Part shown: positions 45,300 through 57,979 of the stretch, in pieces
Numbering within the stretch: the first letter of the stretch is position 1
Layout of the letters: every line of letters begins with the position of its first letter
From: Acanthococcus lagerstroemiae
Taxonomy: Eukaryota > Arthropoda > Insecta > Hemiptera > Eriococcidae
Assembly (NCBI GenBank): GCA_031841125.1
Contig: CM063114.1
Location: 47,513,574-47,577,573, forward strand
Direction of reading: 5' to 3'
DNA length: 64,000 nt
Notes under the pieces: generated by a model
The model's database searches: none
Told to the model about the DNA's origin: nothing
What the model saw: the letters and a program-made list of their open reading frames with translations, nothing else
Position numbers and translations under genes: made by a program

Positions 45300-48200
45300 T
45301 TTGTTAATTTAAATGGCAGGGTGTTCACCAGCAAAAATGAACGTTCCGGAAGCGCATGCGCATGCTGTGTGATGAGTGGGTGGATGCTGCTTCATTCTTA
45401 ATTGACGCTCATTATTTATACATACTGATACTGATCGTAAGTTTTTGTGGAGGGGAGGGGGTAGGAGGGCGCAGACCCGTCAGTTGAACACCTGGGAAAG
45501 AGCACCACGCGACGCCACTGTAATTTGTTCCCAAATAGTTCTCCTTTGCTTTATTAGTATTATTGCAGGATATTCTCGTGTCTCATGCGCACTTGACCTA
45601 AGTGACAGAAACCTTTTTTTTTTGTTCTTTTCAGGAGAGCAATTTGAAAATTATAGATAATGTTGTGTTGTATACGTGGCTCAAATGGTTTACGCCATCT
45701 AGCGGGCTAAAAAAGGAAGTAATTTGTCATTTGCGAGTGTAGCCCGATAGAGGGCATCGAGATATGTATACTAAGGTGAAGTGTGCATGAGAAACACGTT
45801 CGGATCGTTGATTCATTTTTCAGCTTTGTTCTTCTTGATGATATTGAGATGCGCCTTTCTTGTTTTCAAATTTTTTAACACTGCTTCATCGAATTACGTC
45901 GTTTTTGCTTTGTAACATTGTAGAGTCAAGTACAAACATTCCGATGGACCTAATAACTCGTTTTCAGAAAAATCTTGAGATACGACTTCTTGACTTAGTA
46001 GGGCAGTATATGACGGACGAAGAGTTGAAATGCCCTGATATGCTATATTGTAGTGAAAGAAAAGAAGGAAGGAAAGTAGGTAGAAAAAAATCTTTTGGGC
46101 GGGACAATTCTGGATGACTTGCCCCGGGTGGTTGGGATACTCGAGAGTGTTCTCTGAATTTAGCAACAGTGGACGTACTGGTCAGTATAACTAGCAACTT
46201 CCTGAGAACTTGGTACTTGATGCCTATTGATTGACTGTTTGTCTTGAAGGAGCTGCGGGCTTCGACATCATTTCCCAATGATATGGTAGAGGCAGGAAGG
46301 TGGCAGGTGAGAATGAGAGGTTACTCGCGCTCGTTCGCTCCTGTTTCACGATGTTGATGACGCTGCGTGTTTAAAATGCGAGCATTTTCTCATGCAGAAA
46401 ACCATTTTTCGTGTTCACGGTGGCTCAGTCCTGGATAATATAGTGCACAGTAGTGAACAGATGTTATTGCCTTCTTAATAATCACATATGTACACACGAC
46501 ACGGTTCTGCTGGTTCAACTTATTTACGTTAGTCTGGCTGCCAGTTCACCTGTCTAGATTGCTTCTAACGTTTTAATTTTCAATTAGCGATCTATTAAAC
46601 GAAAAAATAATGACGTGCAGTGTTCGTAGTCCATTATTTCATGTAGCTGTAGATAGTCTATGACAGTGTGACACCTATCAGCCTTAATTTTTTAGCATTT
46701 TTGTATCCCAAATTTAGTGTCACGTATTTGTATTATGTATAGAGTCCCATCGCAAAATCAGAAGTCGCTCGAGATTGGTCCCACCTGCGAGCGTTTGAAA
46801 AGCAAAAGTTGAAACTGAAAACTAATAGTCAAGTGCCAAGAGAGTGTTTGATATACGCCGGCGTTTACAAACTGAAAGACAGTCGTAACTCCTTATTTTC
46901 ACATACGTTTGCTGCTTCTGTTTGCACGAGCTACATGAATAGTACCTACGTGTGCTGTATGCTGTGTAGGAAAAATGGTTGAATAATGCTGGAGTACTAA
47001 AACCGTAGACGAACTTCGGGTCGACAATAAGACTTCGTAAATATGTTTTTGTTCGCGGAATGAATTTTCTTTTTAAACAATTCCGTGGCGCAAACCTTTG
47101 CCACTCGAGTCTTGTGCTGCGCCCGTTGTACATCTCATCTGTTTTAAGTATTACTGCTCCTCAGCGCGCCTTTCGAGGAGACGCAAAACAATACGTAATT
47201 ACAACGACTGCGTGAGAACACTTCGAAATGGTATAACGTATAACGTTTTTGTTTTAGACGAACTGAGAGCGCTTCGAATTGTACACGAAGCAAGTTGAGT
47301 TATTTTTACGAGTGAAGAGAAATTTACTGCAGGCGAATGTCAGTTCAAAGAATCGCGTGTTGCTGTCGTAAACATTGTGTTGGTATTTTCCTTTTGCGAG
47401 ACACTTACCGATTATTAGGTGCTGCAGAGTGGAGCTGGTTAGAGCCACGTTAACGGCTCCGGCTCAGCGTTGGTGTAGGCAGCCTTTCACTTGAGTCACC
47501 TAGACAAAGTACAGAGGTACAGGTTGAGTGGTGTCCGCAGTGTTGACAGCCTCAGCCTTCAACTCCGAGGCCAGTCTTGTGGCAGGTCTTATAGCATAAA
47601 TTCTCAAAATGACACTTGCAGAACTTGACGGTTCTTCATCCAGTTTCTAGTCGGAATTGGGCGATCGATATGGATTCCTTCATTTTGTTGACCGTTGCCT
47701 GAAACAGTTCCCATAGCGAACATCCGCACCACCGGTGCATATCAGTTCCCTAAGGTAGCGGCTGTCTTTTACTCTATGCTCCTTGTCCCAGCAGTTTTCC
47801 CATGTTGGTCGAGTTGCAGATTTTCGCGCCCCTCCCCAGCACGTACGAAGTTCAGCCGCCAACGTCGAAGAAAAGGACATTCAAATAACGAAAGATTCTA
47901 TGACGTTAGAGGTGTCTGAAAATATTGACATTGTCATTTTTCTGTTTACTCAGGTATGGCCTACTCCCATTACCTCTCAACAACACTTGCAGGATCCGAG
48001 GTGGACCTATGGGCAGTCCGAAAGCCAACCCACTACCAACTATAATCTGAAACCGTTCTTTTTCCAGCTATTCAGTCAGCAGTCCTCTTTGTTTCTCAGT
48101 TAGCTTCTCAGCCATCCAGTTGGGTGTCCTCTTTGTAAAATCTTTCTGGTCGTCTACCTCCCCGTCCCAAATTTCAGCACCCGCCAGTAAGACAGACAGA

Positions 48201-48545
48201 AAGCAAGGCCTGTAACATCAAGTGTGGGAGAGGGGCGAAAAGAGCAGTGTAAGTGTTAATGTGGAAACAGAACTGCAAAGCCCTCTAGTCTTGATGGAAT
48301 AAGAAAAACGTTCAGCTGGAATCGCTGAGAAATCTGAATACATCCCCCTCCCTCGCGCCCTTCTCGTACCCGCAGTGAAAAGTCAGATCAAGTGATTACT
48401 ATTGAAAATGCTTCAAAAAATGTCGCCGCATGGGAGTGTCCGTGAATTTGAGAAAAATAATTAACGACCAGCTTGCCTTATTTTTTATATTCGAGTAAAG
48501 GATTTTTTTTTATTCAGAGGCTGGTGACATTCAGTGCTGGTAGTA
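45300..48545. other. Stretch without a supported gene
   Basis: A GCGCATGCGCATGC palindrome lies near 45352. Many overlapping frames of 60-130 codons on both strands have no motifs. 45860-46117 + and 47783-48103 + are the longest clean ones; neither is recognised. Confidence 0.4.
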
Positions 48546-50561
48546 GGGTGGATCGTCAAAATTTTTTTTCGAAATCCCTAACGCGATACAGATACTTGAA
48601 ACATTGCCTGTAGTAAAAATTATTGAAAAAAATTTTTTTAATGTTTTAATTTTTCCTAAGGAATTTGTCCTTGAAGTTATGTACTATAGGGCTGAAAATT
48701 TTGAATGTTTCGCAGCACCTCATAAATGCCTGTTATGGAATATTTTTGCATAACCTTTTTAATAGTATTCATCGCGAACTTTGAATTAGTTCATGTACAA
48801 ATTTTGCCTATCTGTGAAATTGAAGGCTCTAGAGCACTTACAATATTGTTTTATAGCGCCTTCAGTATGGCAGATAGGCGAAATTCATATATAACCTTCA
48901 TCGTAGTAATGATTGTGATCTACAAAATGAGTTATATACAAATTTTGCCGATCTGTAATATTGAAGGCGCTAACGCACTTACAATACTTTGTTGCATTGT
49001 AGCGCCTTCAGTTTCACAGATAGGCAACATTAGTATATGAACTATTTTAAAGTTCGCAATGAATACTACTGAAGAAATTATGTGTAAATTTGGTTCATCT
49101 CGCATATTGAAGGCGGTAGACCATTGAATAAAAGTACTGATAAAAATCAGTACTTCGAAAGAAAAGCGGTATGGGTTAAGATTATTCTTACGACAAAATA
49201 TTGATAGAAGTTCATTCTTGGACTAAATGGAACAAAATTAGACCCAATATTGGGGAAAATGTTTGAAAAAAATCTTCCTCATACATAATACAAACCATGC
49301 AAAAAATTCGTATGTAATATTCGATTGCTCCCTGTGGTGGAGTTATATGTGTCTTATCGTTATCTCTCGCTTTCTTACGAAAGATGAAGAATTTCATTGA
49401 TATATTCTGCTTACTATGCTAGACCTTGAAAAAGTTACATATGGCGCCGTATTTGATAAACTCAACTGTACAACAAAATATACTACGCAGTTTTTTTGCA
49501 TCAATTCAATGGCCGAACAAATGAATTGAAGTATTTTTGCTTCAGGGATACGTCTAATCTGTCTGTGTGGTTTCCCCGTTTCCCCTCCCATGCCATACCC
49601 AATCAAATAAAAGGCAGATTCGATTGATCTGTATGGCATCAATATCAGTTTATGGCGAAGAAAAACGTAATGGATTTGTACATGCTACCTGAAGAAGTAG
49701 GAAAAATCTTCCAAAATTCAAGTCTAGAAAATATTTTTTCGAATAATTTCGTTTTTTGTTTTTTAAATTTGAATTTGAAATAAAACATGGTCAATTTTAC
49801 TGATTTAATTGGAAAATCGTTCGAAATTCAAGTTAAAAGGAAATATTTTTCTATTTGGCCTTATTATTATTCTTTTTCTTTTACTGATGTTTATATTTAT
49901 GTTATATTTCGTCACCCCGTGTCTCTTTTCCTTCGAAGTTTTGATTTTTACCGTACTTTTATTCAATGGTCTACCGCCTTCACTATGCGAGATGGATCAA
50001 ATTTGTACATATCCTTTTTAGTTCTAATAATTCAGAGTAACAAAAAATATCATATTCTAATTTTGCCTATCGGTGAAATTGAAGGTGCTAAAGCACTCAC
50101 AATACTGCGTCGCTTTATAGCGCCTTCAATATTGCAGATAGGCAACATTTGTACATAACTCGTTTTGTGAATCTCAATCATTACTACTGCTAAGATTATA
50201 TGTGAATTTTGCCTATCTGCCATACTGAAGGCTCTATAAAGCGACGCATTATTGTAAGTGCTTTATCGCCTTCAATTTCACAGATAGGCAAAATTTGTGT
50301 ATGAACTAATTTAAAGGTCGCGATGAATACTACTGAAAAAGTTTGTAAACATTTTACATAACCTGCATTTTTAAGGCGTTTGCGTATCATTTAATTTTCA
50401 GCCCTATAGTACAAAACCTCAAGGACAAATCCCTTAGGGAAAATTTACAAGTTGAAAAAAATGATTTTTTAAAAACAGTTTTTTCTTCACCAAAGGCAAT
50501 TTTTTAACTAGATAGCGCTCAAAAATTTGAATTTTTTTAGCGTATGTATGACGATTCACCC
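48546..50561. mobile_element. 2-kb element with about 600-bp inverted arms and four hairpin modules
   Basis: TA|GGGTGGATCGTCA at 48544 and TGACGATTCACCC|TA at 50563 suggest TA target duplications. Arms 48546-49150 and 49960-50561 are inverted copies, sharing GGGCTGAAAATT and TAGTATTCATCGCGA. Four palindromic modules of about 75-80 bp lie at 48806-48879, 48947-49025, 50065-50143 and 50211-50289. Each pairs GCCTATCTGTGAAATTGAAG with the mirrored CTTCA.TATGGCAGATAGGC. The centre (49150-49960) has no recognised transposase. Confidence 0.8.
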
Positions 50562-50689
50562 TAGCCGATAGATTACATAATACATTTGGTATCGATAGGC
50601 GGGTGAATCCACGCCGCCACAGACTCAGCACTCAGATACCCATTTTTGGGCATAAGCCTTGCTCAGTGCAGACAATTTTTATCGTGTTT

Positions 50690-51700
50690 CTGGCTACAGA
50701 GTACCAGTTTGAACAGGTCACCTGACCAATCTCTACCTATTGCGTCACTGCCCCCTCGTTTGCATTTTCTCTGAGGAGTCCAAACCGTTAACCTTTTATT
50801 CCATTTTAAGTTGGATTCTGTAGCAAGATAGCCCACATACTTGAATTGAAGTGTTTTGATGCCCACAGTTTTTGCTGTAGAATTGCAAAAGATGTCTCCG
50901 ATGTAAACATGGCCCTTCTTTTTGACGTGTAGAATGCTTTTAAGCATTGCATTTTAAGTCGTTTGTAGTTTTTGTGTTTGTTTTTTAGTACAAGCCCATA
51001 ATGTGTGTTCCATACGTTGAAAATCGGGATAACTATATTTTCTTCAATTTCATGGATGGCTGATGCGGGGGGGGGGGGTGATATCCCGCAGTCATTTTTC
51101 ATTCGGAAATTTTGGCGAAATTTTGCTCAAGTCGGCAAATTTTTGAAACTGCTATTTCTTAAACGCATCGATTTCACTATTTTTTTTTTCTTCTAAATAC
51201 CGAATGAAGAAGTTGGGAGAATTCGACAAGTCGGAAGTTTTTTTTTGGCTTCGACGGTTCATAAATTCGGAAAAATGTGATTAAAATTTCTATTTGTTTC
51301 TATTTGGTAATTCGACACTTTGGAATTCCCCCCCCCCCCCGTAAAAATTGTTTAAACCGGTCCTGATTTCATGTTACTTTTCAGTACTAGTTTTTGTGCC
51401 TAAAACGCTCTTCATGTATTTGCCCTTCTGATTATTTTAAGTTCCTTTTCAGTTTTGCCGACAAAGGATACCATTTGGCCCGGATATTTATGCTCGGAAA
51501 CCACCTCGATCGAGTTGTTATTGATTTCTTAATCTCGCAGAAGGGAATTATGGTTGTTAATATTGTTGTTTTAGTAAAGCTGATAGAGAGACCTACCTTC
51601 TCGCTCTGTCTCCTCTGGTCTTCGGCCATACTCCACAGTTCTTCTGCATTTTTTGCGATGATAATTTCATCTGCGAGCCGGAGGTTATTCAAATGTTTGG
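50690..51700 (-). mobile_element. RTE-like LINE 3' fragment with an insertion
   Basis: Minus strand: 51692-51432 reads NNLRLADEIIIAKNAEELW and VGLSISFTKTTIL, the RT palm just around the catalytic box (FADD expected, LADE seen) and following motif. 51100-50690 gives NVWNTHYGLVLK, RLKMQC and LQFKYVGYLATESNLKWNKR, the C-terminal GH.AR-type region. Between them, about 51068-51345 is foreign A/T-rich DNA bounded by a G10 run and a C12 run. Inactive. Confidence 0.75.
51068..51345. mobile_element. Insert with G-run/C-run ends inside the RTE fragment
   Basis: It starts GCGGGGGGGGGGG and ends with CCCCCCCCCCCCG, and breaks the LINE reading. Inside, ATTCGGAAATTTTGGCGAA and TTCATAAATTCGGAAAAAT hint at diverged internal repeats. 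Family unknown. Confidence 0.4.
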
Positions 51701-51707
51701 GTTTGGA

Positions 51708-51764
51708 TGATTTTCAGTTGATTATTTCTTTCGAGTAAAGAAATAGTCAACTCAAAATCATCGT
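51708..51764. repeat. Short near-perfect hairpin
   Basis: GATGATTTTCAGTTGATTAT pairs with ATAGTCAACTCAAAATCATC around a TTTCGAGTAAAG loop. It lies at the upstream edge of the RTE fragment, in the RT region. Confidence 0.75.
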
Positions 51765-51979
51765 ATCTCTTGAGTTTTCTACTTCTTCGATTATTATCTT
51801 AAAGATCATAAAAATATTCAAACGCGCAGCGTGTGGAAAGGGGTGAGAACCATTCAATTCCTATATATTCTACTGTGACCAGAATTTATTCCTCGGTCTA
51901 TCCGTGTGAACAAGTAGAACCCCCCCCCCCATGTAGTCCTCCGCTGAATATTAGGTTAAGGTAAGAAAATAATCCGAAT

Positions 51980-52210
51980 TTCAAGCCTGAGTGGGTGTCG
52001 GGAGTTTCAACAAATCTGAATGAATCTCGACCAGTCTTCAACGTCCGAGTAAGTTCAACAGATCTTGGCTGAGACAGAATGATGAGTCATGAGGAAATTT
52101 TCACAGATTTGGTATGAGTCTTGAGGCCGTAATTATGAGTCTTGTCTGAATGAGTTTGAATTAGTCGGAATAAGCCATTGTAGAATTTGACTTGTGAGTC
52201 TTACTCCCTC
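51980..52210. repeat. Degenerate 10-11-bp periodic array
   Basis: GAGTTTCAACAAATCTGAAT, GAGTCTTGAGGCC and GAATGAGTTTGAATTAGTC follow the same rule as the arrays at 41-44 kb. Confidence 0.45.
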
Positions 52211-54360
52211 CCCCTGTACTGAAGTAGTAAGTTTTAGTTGTAAAATCTATCTACATGCTGTGTTAGGCTAAGGCATATTTGCTAAAACGTTTGGCTTGAG
52301 CTGTCTGGCAATCATTAAGTACTTTTCGAAATGACAGAAATCTGGTATTTTCCTCGCCACGTCCTTGTTCTGTTTTTACATTTTTCGTTCGAATTGATCT
52401 ATTGCCGTCGTTCCTGAATTCAGCACTTTCAAGCTCTGTCTCGAGATAACCTGCACAGACATTCTGGAAGCCTAGAATCACGGAACCAATAGAAGTAAGG
52501 TAAAAGTGAAGCCCATCTCGATTCGGACTGGCGATATTTCCTGCGGTGTACATTTTGCCGGTGTGACTAATTTCACACAATACAGCTATATATAGGTATA
52601 AAAAAATGATACAAAAAAGAAAGAGAAGGTTGGGTTTAGAATGGATGAGAACACGAAATAACCGGAAGAGATAGGAATCAATTAAATTGATGAAAATACC
52701 GTGAAACGTCGATGCGCCGTAATGTCCCGCTGGAAACGAATCCTAAAAGCGATCCTGGAGAAAAAGCATCGCGAACCAGAGAAGAAAGATTCATCCAAAA
52801 TATTTATAATTAAAACGAATTTCCCTCGAACGGCGTATCCTATTCAAATCTATAAACAATGAGTCTGTCGTTACTAATCGAATCGGAAACAAGAGCAATT
52901 TTTTGCGACGAAAGGCAACCTTTATTTGCTAAATTATATTAGCCGATGCTCGAGTCTGATGATTTCCCCCCTGTTCCCTCCTCCCTTTCGAAGTACAAAG
53001 TGATCCTCTTTATTGGAAAATGGCGTTTGAACGAGCGGCATGCGCGCGGATGACGGAGAAAACTTTTCTGAAACCATTATTTCAAATTGGTTGTTTGTGA
53101 AACCGTATCGGCGGCGTGGTAATTTTCCGACAAACGTTGTAAAGACAATGTATTATGAAGCGAATACTATCAATGGAGTGCATCGTCAAAACGTGTTTGG
53201 AAAAAGTGGAAAATAATTTTCCGATGGAGGAATTCGGTAGCAAAGTAATTTTAACTCGTAGATTATACTCTGAAAGGAGAAACATCAACTTGCATGGGAG
53301 AGCTTGCGAAAATTTATTTGTAGTCTTCGCAAATTAGAGCGAAAATGGAAGTGTTCGGGAACAAATTATGTGATGGGGCTTCCGTGAAAATGGTTGAGAA
53401 TGGGGCCCTAATTGATGTCCAGAAAATCCGACTTATACTCCTGATTTTCTTAGGCAGGCTCAGATCCCTTGAAATCGTTTTCTTTCATTTTTCTAAGAAC
53501 TTCGAGCTATTGTATTTATAAAACATAGTCTCAAACAAAAATTGCTATTAACTAAATTCTCCTTGAAAATGTTGTTTGTACTTCCTCATGCTTGCCACAA
53601 GAATGTTATAAAGGGTGGATTCAAAATATTATCTGTCTAGGGCACTAGACTTGAACGGTAGTCTTGTGAAGAGGAAAATAGTTCTGTGAAAATTTTTTTC
53701 ATTTCACAGGTCCTAGAAAGAGGTTAGATAATTCCCCTGCATTATTAGCTTCTATTCCTGGTACTTTTTGTCCGTCTTTGCCTCACTCTTCTGATACCTC
53801 AAATATAAAAATATCTTTTGTCTGTATGTCAGTAATTTGGAAAATGTTATTATTTTGGATGTTTTTAAACTTGAGAATACAAAAGTAACATCAGGATAAC
53901 TAAATTATGGTATTCAAGGTCCGTACGTTTAAAGGTAAGTAGTACTTTCATCCCAGGTTGGAAATAGTGACACTGGAACCAGGATTCGGGGTTGAAAATG
54001 TCATAAAATCGAATATTAATGTCAACTGTATGGTTTTGCAAGCCGTCGAATTCAGTTTGGATGTCTTTTTGACTCGATTTTGATAAAACTGAAATCAGAA
54101 GAGAAAGAGAGACTTTAAAAATGGAAAAAAAAAAATGTGTACGTTGCCTCTCGGATTCTTAGGGTTACTTTACTCAGTCCCAATGTGACTTTTACTCTAA
54201 GCTGAAAACATGAGAACCGAGTTCGCGACCTTGAAACCTTACAATCAGATATATAAACCATGTTTCTTCATGTCTTCATTGCGAGCCCCCCTTTCCTATA
54301 CCGATTCCAGTCTTATCAAAAAATAGGTTTTTTTTAAATTTTTTAATTTTATTATTCTCG
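52211..54360. other. Stretch without a supported gene
   Basis: No family motifs in any frame longer than 60 codons and no repeat with defined ends. A 12-bp A-run lies near 54123. Confidence 0.4.
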
Positions 54361-54362
54361 GG

Positions 54363-54630
54363 CTATGGGATTGAGAAAGGTTGTTTATATGTTGCAGGGG
54401 TATCCAGCAGTGGAAAGGTAGGTGAGGGTGTTGTTAATGTGCTCGTGGGTGTTGGAGAGGGCCGAAATTCGACTATGGGGGATGTGGTGAGAGCTACAAA
54501 GGCAGATGAGGAAGGAGCATGAGAACAGGTGGTCCACGGTGAGAGGGTCTTCATCTTCACAGTGTGGGCAGTTGAGGGGATACAGGTTAGGGAAAAGATA
54601 TGTGTGAGTTAGGTGACATCTAAAAAACAA
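54363..54630 (-). pseudogene. LINE C-terminal zinc-finger/tail fragment
   Basis: Minus strand reads LTHTYLFPNLYPLNCPHCED and PLTVDHLFSCS, then NNTLTYLSTAGYPCNI. This fits the C-terminal CX2C..HX4C tail of jockey/I-type LINEs (cf. THSYLL....CD.C....T..HIL..C ... FL...G). One in-frame indel separates its two halves. The rest of the element is not seen. Confidence 0.65.
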
Positions 54631-55004
54631 ATTTAGCGATCTTGAAAACCTTGTATTTAATAGCTACTAAGGTGTATCTTGAACAAAAGGAGAACAACGT
54701 CGACTTTTTACAGGTTGCCTCTCCCAAATTGGTTCTTTATGGCTTTATGGAATGAAAATACTGCTGAGATTTTGAGAAGAAAAAATTGAAAGGTGGGCCA
54801 GGAGCCCTAACGTCTTGTGTTTCATTAAGTAAGTCTAAGAAGCCACTTAGAATATTCAGAGTTTGAATTTCGTTTAATGCAATTAAAGAGATGAGCCACA
54901 ATTATGTAAGTCAGCAAGTGAAATAGATGAACCATCCCTCTCACCCACTGATTCTCTAAAAATGCCTGTTTCCTTGAAAAAAACAAAACAATAGTATATT
55001 ACAC

Positions 55005-55115
55005 ACCAAGAGTCAAGAATGAGTGTTTACATGGCGAGGGAAGTTTGCGAACAAGCGTAGCGAGCGAGCTATTCCCGAGTCATGTAAACTCACTTTTGGC
55101 TCTTGTTGTGGAAGA
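55005..55115. mobile_element. Fold-back MITE
   Basis: Arms CAAGAGTCAAGAATGAGTGT and the mirrored ACTCACTTTTGGCTCTTG, continuing to TTTACATG/CATGTAAA, surround GCGTAGCGAGCGAGC. About 105 bp. Confidence 0.7.
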
Positions 55116-55427
55116 TATTTTTTATACTACTTGATCAGAAGCGGTAATGTTTTTCGCAGACATGGTCTGTATTTTTTTATTTTATTTTTTTAATCTATTT
55201 ATTTATTTAAATTATAGAGCGGTGATTTTTGTGTGCGTAATTAATTCAAAAATTTAATTTGCTCAGGTAATTTATCACAGTCTTGTCTTCAGTTTGTTCA
55301 CGTGCACAAACAGCATACATAGGTAGTGGCCAGCAAAAACGTAACGACGGTTAATAACAAACTGTAACAGCTGTACTACGTCGTGAATATTTAAAAGCGT
55401 TCTTAAGTCTCTATGTTGTAATTTGCT

Positions 55428-55625
55428 CCGTGGTCGAGTGGTTAGAGACGATCGCTGCATTTCAGTTAAATGTTTCAATGGACGCGAGTTCGATTCCCCG
55501 GAATATGAAATTACTGGCCAGCAATTTTTTCATGTAAAAACGCTTTATATTGAGGGACGTTTACTTTACATGCAGGTTTTGTTAGCACTCAATGCATGGA
55601 TGATAGGCGCTTCTTGTCGTCTGTA
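55428..55625 (+). mobile_element. tRNA-derived SINE-like sequence
   Basis: A-box TGGTCGAGTGG (55431-55441) and B-box AGTTCGATTCC (55487-55497), spaced as in type II (Ser/Leu-like) tRNAs, fit internal RNA polymerase III promoters. The T-stem does not pair well and no acceptor stem closes, so this is not a functional tRNA. An unrelated tail of at least 100 bp follows. Not the same family as the trimer at 29868-30246. Confidence 0.55.
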
Positions 55626-55697
55626 AAACACCAACGTAAACATTGTCTTTCTTGATCAAGTAATATAAGAAAACATTTCTTGCTACTTCATGGAACA

Positions 55698-56170
55698 GCG
55701 TGTCTACAGGTGCTGAAAAGTTCTGAATTTTGAAAGTAGGTCCTAAAAATCCTGAAAAGTGCTGAAATTAAAAAAAAAAAAAGAAAAAAAGAGAAGTTAT
55801 TCATTTTTGTTAATACGTATTTTTAAAACCATACCCCTCAAAAATCAATGTTCCTTGTAAAATATTGGAATTTTCAGTTATTATTTTACAGATAATAAAT
55901 TTGTTTCCAATACTCAAAAATAAATTGTTTGCAATTCCTATGATTGGTCATGAAAAAGTGTAGCGCGGGATCTATATTCATAAGGAGACAGATGGAGAGT
56001 GGGGGAGCAAAAAGTGGGGAGGGGTAAAGGGAATAGAACAATTGGAAACAAAAAAAAAGAAAAAGATTTGCACACTCGGAGAAAAGATGGAAAATTTGCC
56101 GGCTACTGTCTTGTAAAGGGTCCTGAAAAAGTACTTCATTTTTACTTTTCAGTTTCTGTAGACATCATGT
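55698..56170. mobile_element. MITE family B, copy 2
   Basis: Left end GTGTCTACAGGTGCTGAAAA and right end TTTCTGTAGACATCAT mirror each other and match the ends of 26170-26576. Near the left end AAGTCCTGAAAAGTGCTGA-like words repeat. The middle is A-rich and differs from copy 1. Confidence 0.6.
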
Positions 56171-56179
56171 GGAAGTATC

Positions 56180-57535
56180 TTACCCCGGTCCATTAACTCC
56201 CTCCTCACTATTTTACTCCCTCTTTAGATTTAAAAAAAAAAAAACATATTTATTAAAAAAAATTAATGTTTCTTCTTTTTAAAATTGGTTTACACTCTGT
56301 TGTATTTCCCCCTCCCTTCTCTGAGCTTCTCCTCTCGTGAGGGAAAAGTCATAAACATCTTGGAATAGAGTTAAAATGTGGTTGTTATAATACGTAGGGG
56401 GGGGGTGAGGAAGTGAATGAATCAAGGAAATTAGTAAGATTCTTTCAGCAGGTAGCAAAATCTGTTGCAAGAAGAAGAAATCAAGTTCTCACGTGGTTTT
56501 TGCAAATTTGCAGACCTTATGGTGTTTGTGACTTGTCCCCGATGAAGGAACGTAGAGAATGAAGTATGGAAGATTTCAAGAGAAGCAAGATAAATTCCGA
56601 GAAGAAATATTTTGCTTTTTGTGTGTGTTTCAAAAATCCATAGTGGAAGGGATTAGAAAATGGAGTGATGAATGGTAATTGGATAGCGACCAGATGAGGT
56701 AATAAGGCCATTTGTAGAAGAAGAAATGGATTTTATGTGTGTTTTATGTAATTGGGCATTTTTTGAGAATCCATTCGAGGAGAGGGGGAAGAGAACCAGT
56801 TTGAAGACGGATGTCATCTTTAGGAAATTCACCCGAATACCCAGTCTGTATTTTTTGACATTTCTGGCCTTATCCCCCGCCTTTGGTGCACCATTCTCCG
56901 ACTTTGGATAATGTTAGGATTGACTCCCCAGACACCGCACCCCTGGCCTCGGAAACTACCGTTCGAGTGTCGCATCAGTGACCAGAGGGACGTTTCCAAT
57001 TTAGGATAAAAGTAATGTTAAATTTAAATTCATGAACCATGACTACCCCATATTCGGGTACCTCGATTTTCGTAATTTTTCTAGTCTTATGAACTCAAAA
57101 ATCCACCAGAATAGTCTTAAACCATTGAAACAAAAAAAAAAATTCAGTTTGGCACTCAGGGGATGGAAGCAAGAGGACCATGAAGTGGAGAGGGATGAAA
57201 AGCAAAAGAGGTAGGGAAACGGTCAAATTTAAATTTGTATCCCTTTCGTTTCAAAACTGCCATAAACTGAGAGAAAGTTTTCAAACATAGTTTTCCTGTC
57301 CATCTATGTTAAAGTATAGTCTTGGAGGTCCTATTTTGACCCCCTTCTCATCGTCCCTAATTTAGGACATTTCTTTGGCTGATTAAAAAAAAAAACAGGA
57401 TCTGTTTGTGTTGAGAATCTGGCTTGAAACAATTCTTGTTGGAAAACGCGTTTTGTAGATGCTTTACATCTCAAAATTTTTGAAGTAACCTAATCGGGGG
57501 TTCACCCAAAATAACTTGACGGAGGAGTCGGGAGG
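56180..57535. other. Stretch without a supported gene
   Basis: Contains A-runs near 56233, a G9 run near 56397 and the GC-rich block at 56925-57000 shared with 40376-40510. No exon recognised. Confidence 0.4.
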
Positions 57536-57539
57536 GGGC

Positions 57540-57758
57540 AGAGGTGGATTGAGACTTGAAAGGCTACTAGGAAAATGGTATTGCATCGGCCCAACCTTTT
57601 CATTTTCATTACCTCCGCCACCATATTTTTTTTTCCTCTACTCTCCTATTCAGTCACTACACCGACCAAAACGTTCCGAATATACCAACCCAAGTCTTAT
57701 AAATTGGACCTGCTCAAACGCGAAATTCCCCGATAACCACATGGCTAATCCACCTCTG
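57540..57758. mobile_element. hAT-like family C, full-length-looking copy
   Basis: It starts CAGAGGTGGATT and ends AATCCACCTCTG, exact inverse. The interior has TTGAAAGGCTACTAGGAAAA and GGTATTGCATCGGCCCAACC, shared with 28911-28945 and 40970-41110. The 8-bp flanks are only weakly alike. About 219 bp, no coding. Confidence 0.6.
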
Positions 57759-57979
57759 GATAGGAGTAGGAATTTTTTGTATTCCAGCTAAATCCAGTTC
57801 ATTACATCTCACCTTCGTTAGAATTTTCTTATTTGCTTTAGACTATATAGATGTATTATTTTCGTTCACTATGCAAAAAATAATTATTCAGAAATCGTTA
57901 ATATTGATTTTGAGTTTTTTTAAAACAAGATCATGTTGCTCCCGCAGAGCATAACGGGTTTGCATGCGAGACAATAAAA

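Noticed and set aside
44794..45334. Frames of 73-130 codons on both strands with repeated TSNIAH blocks
   Set aside because: Direct consequence of the five-unit minisatellite being free of stops in several frames.
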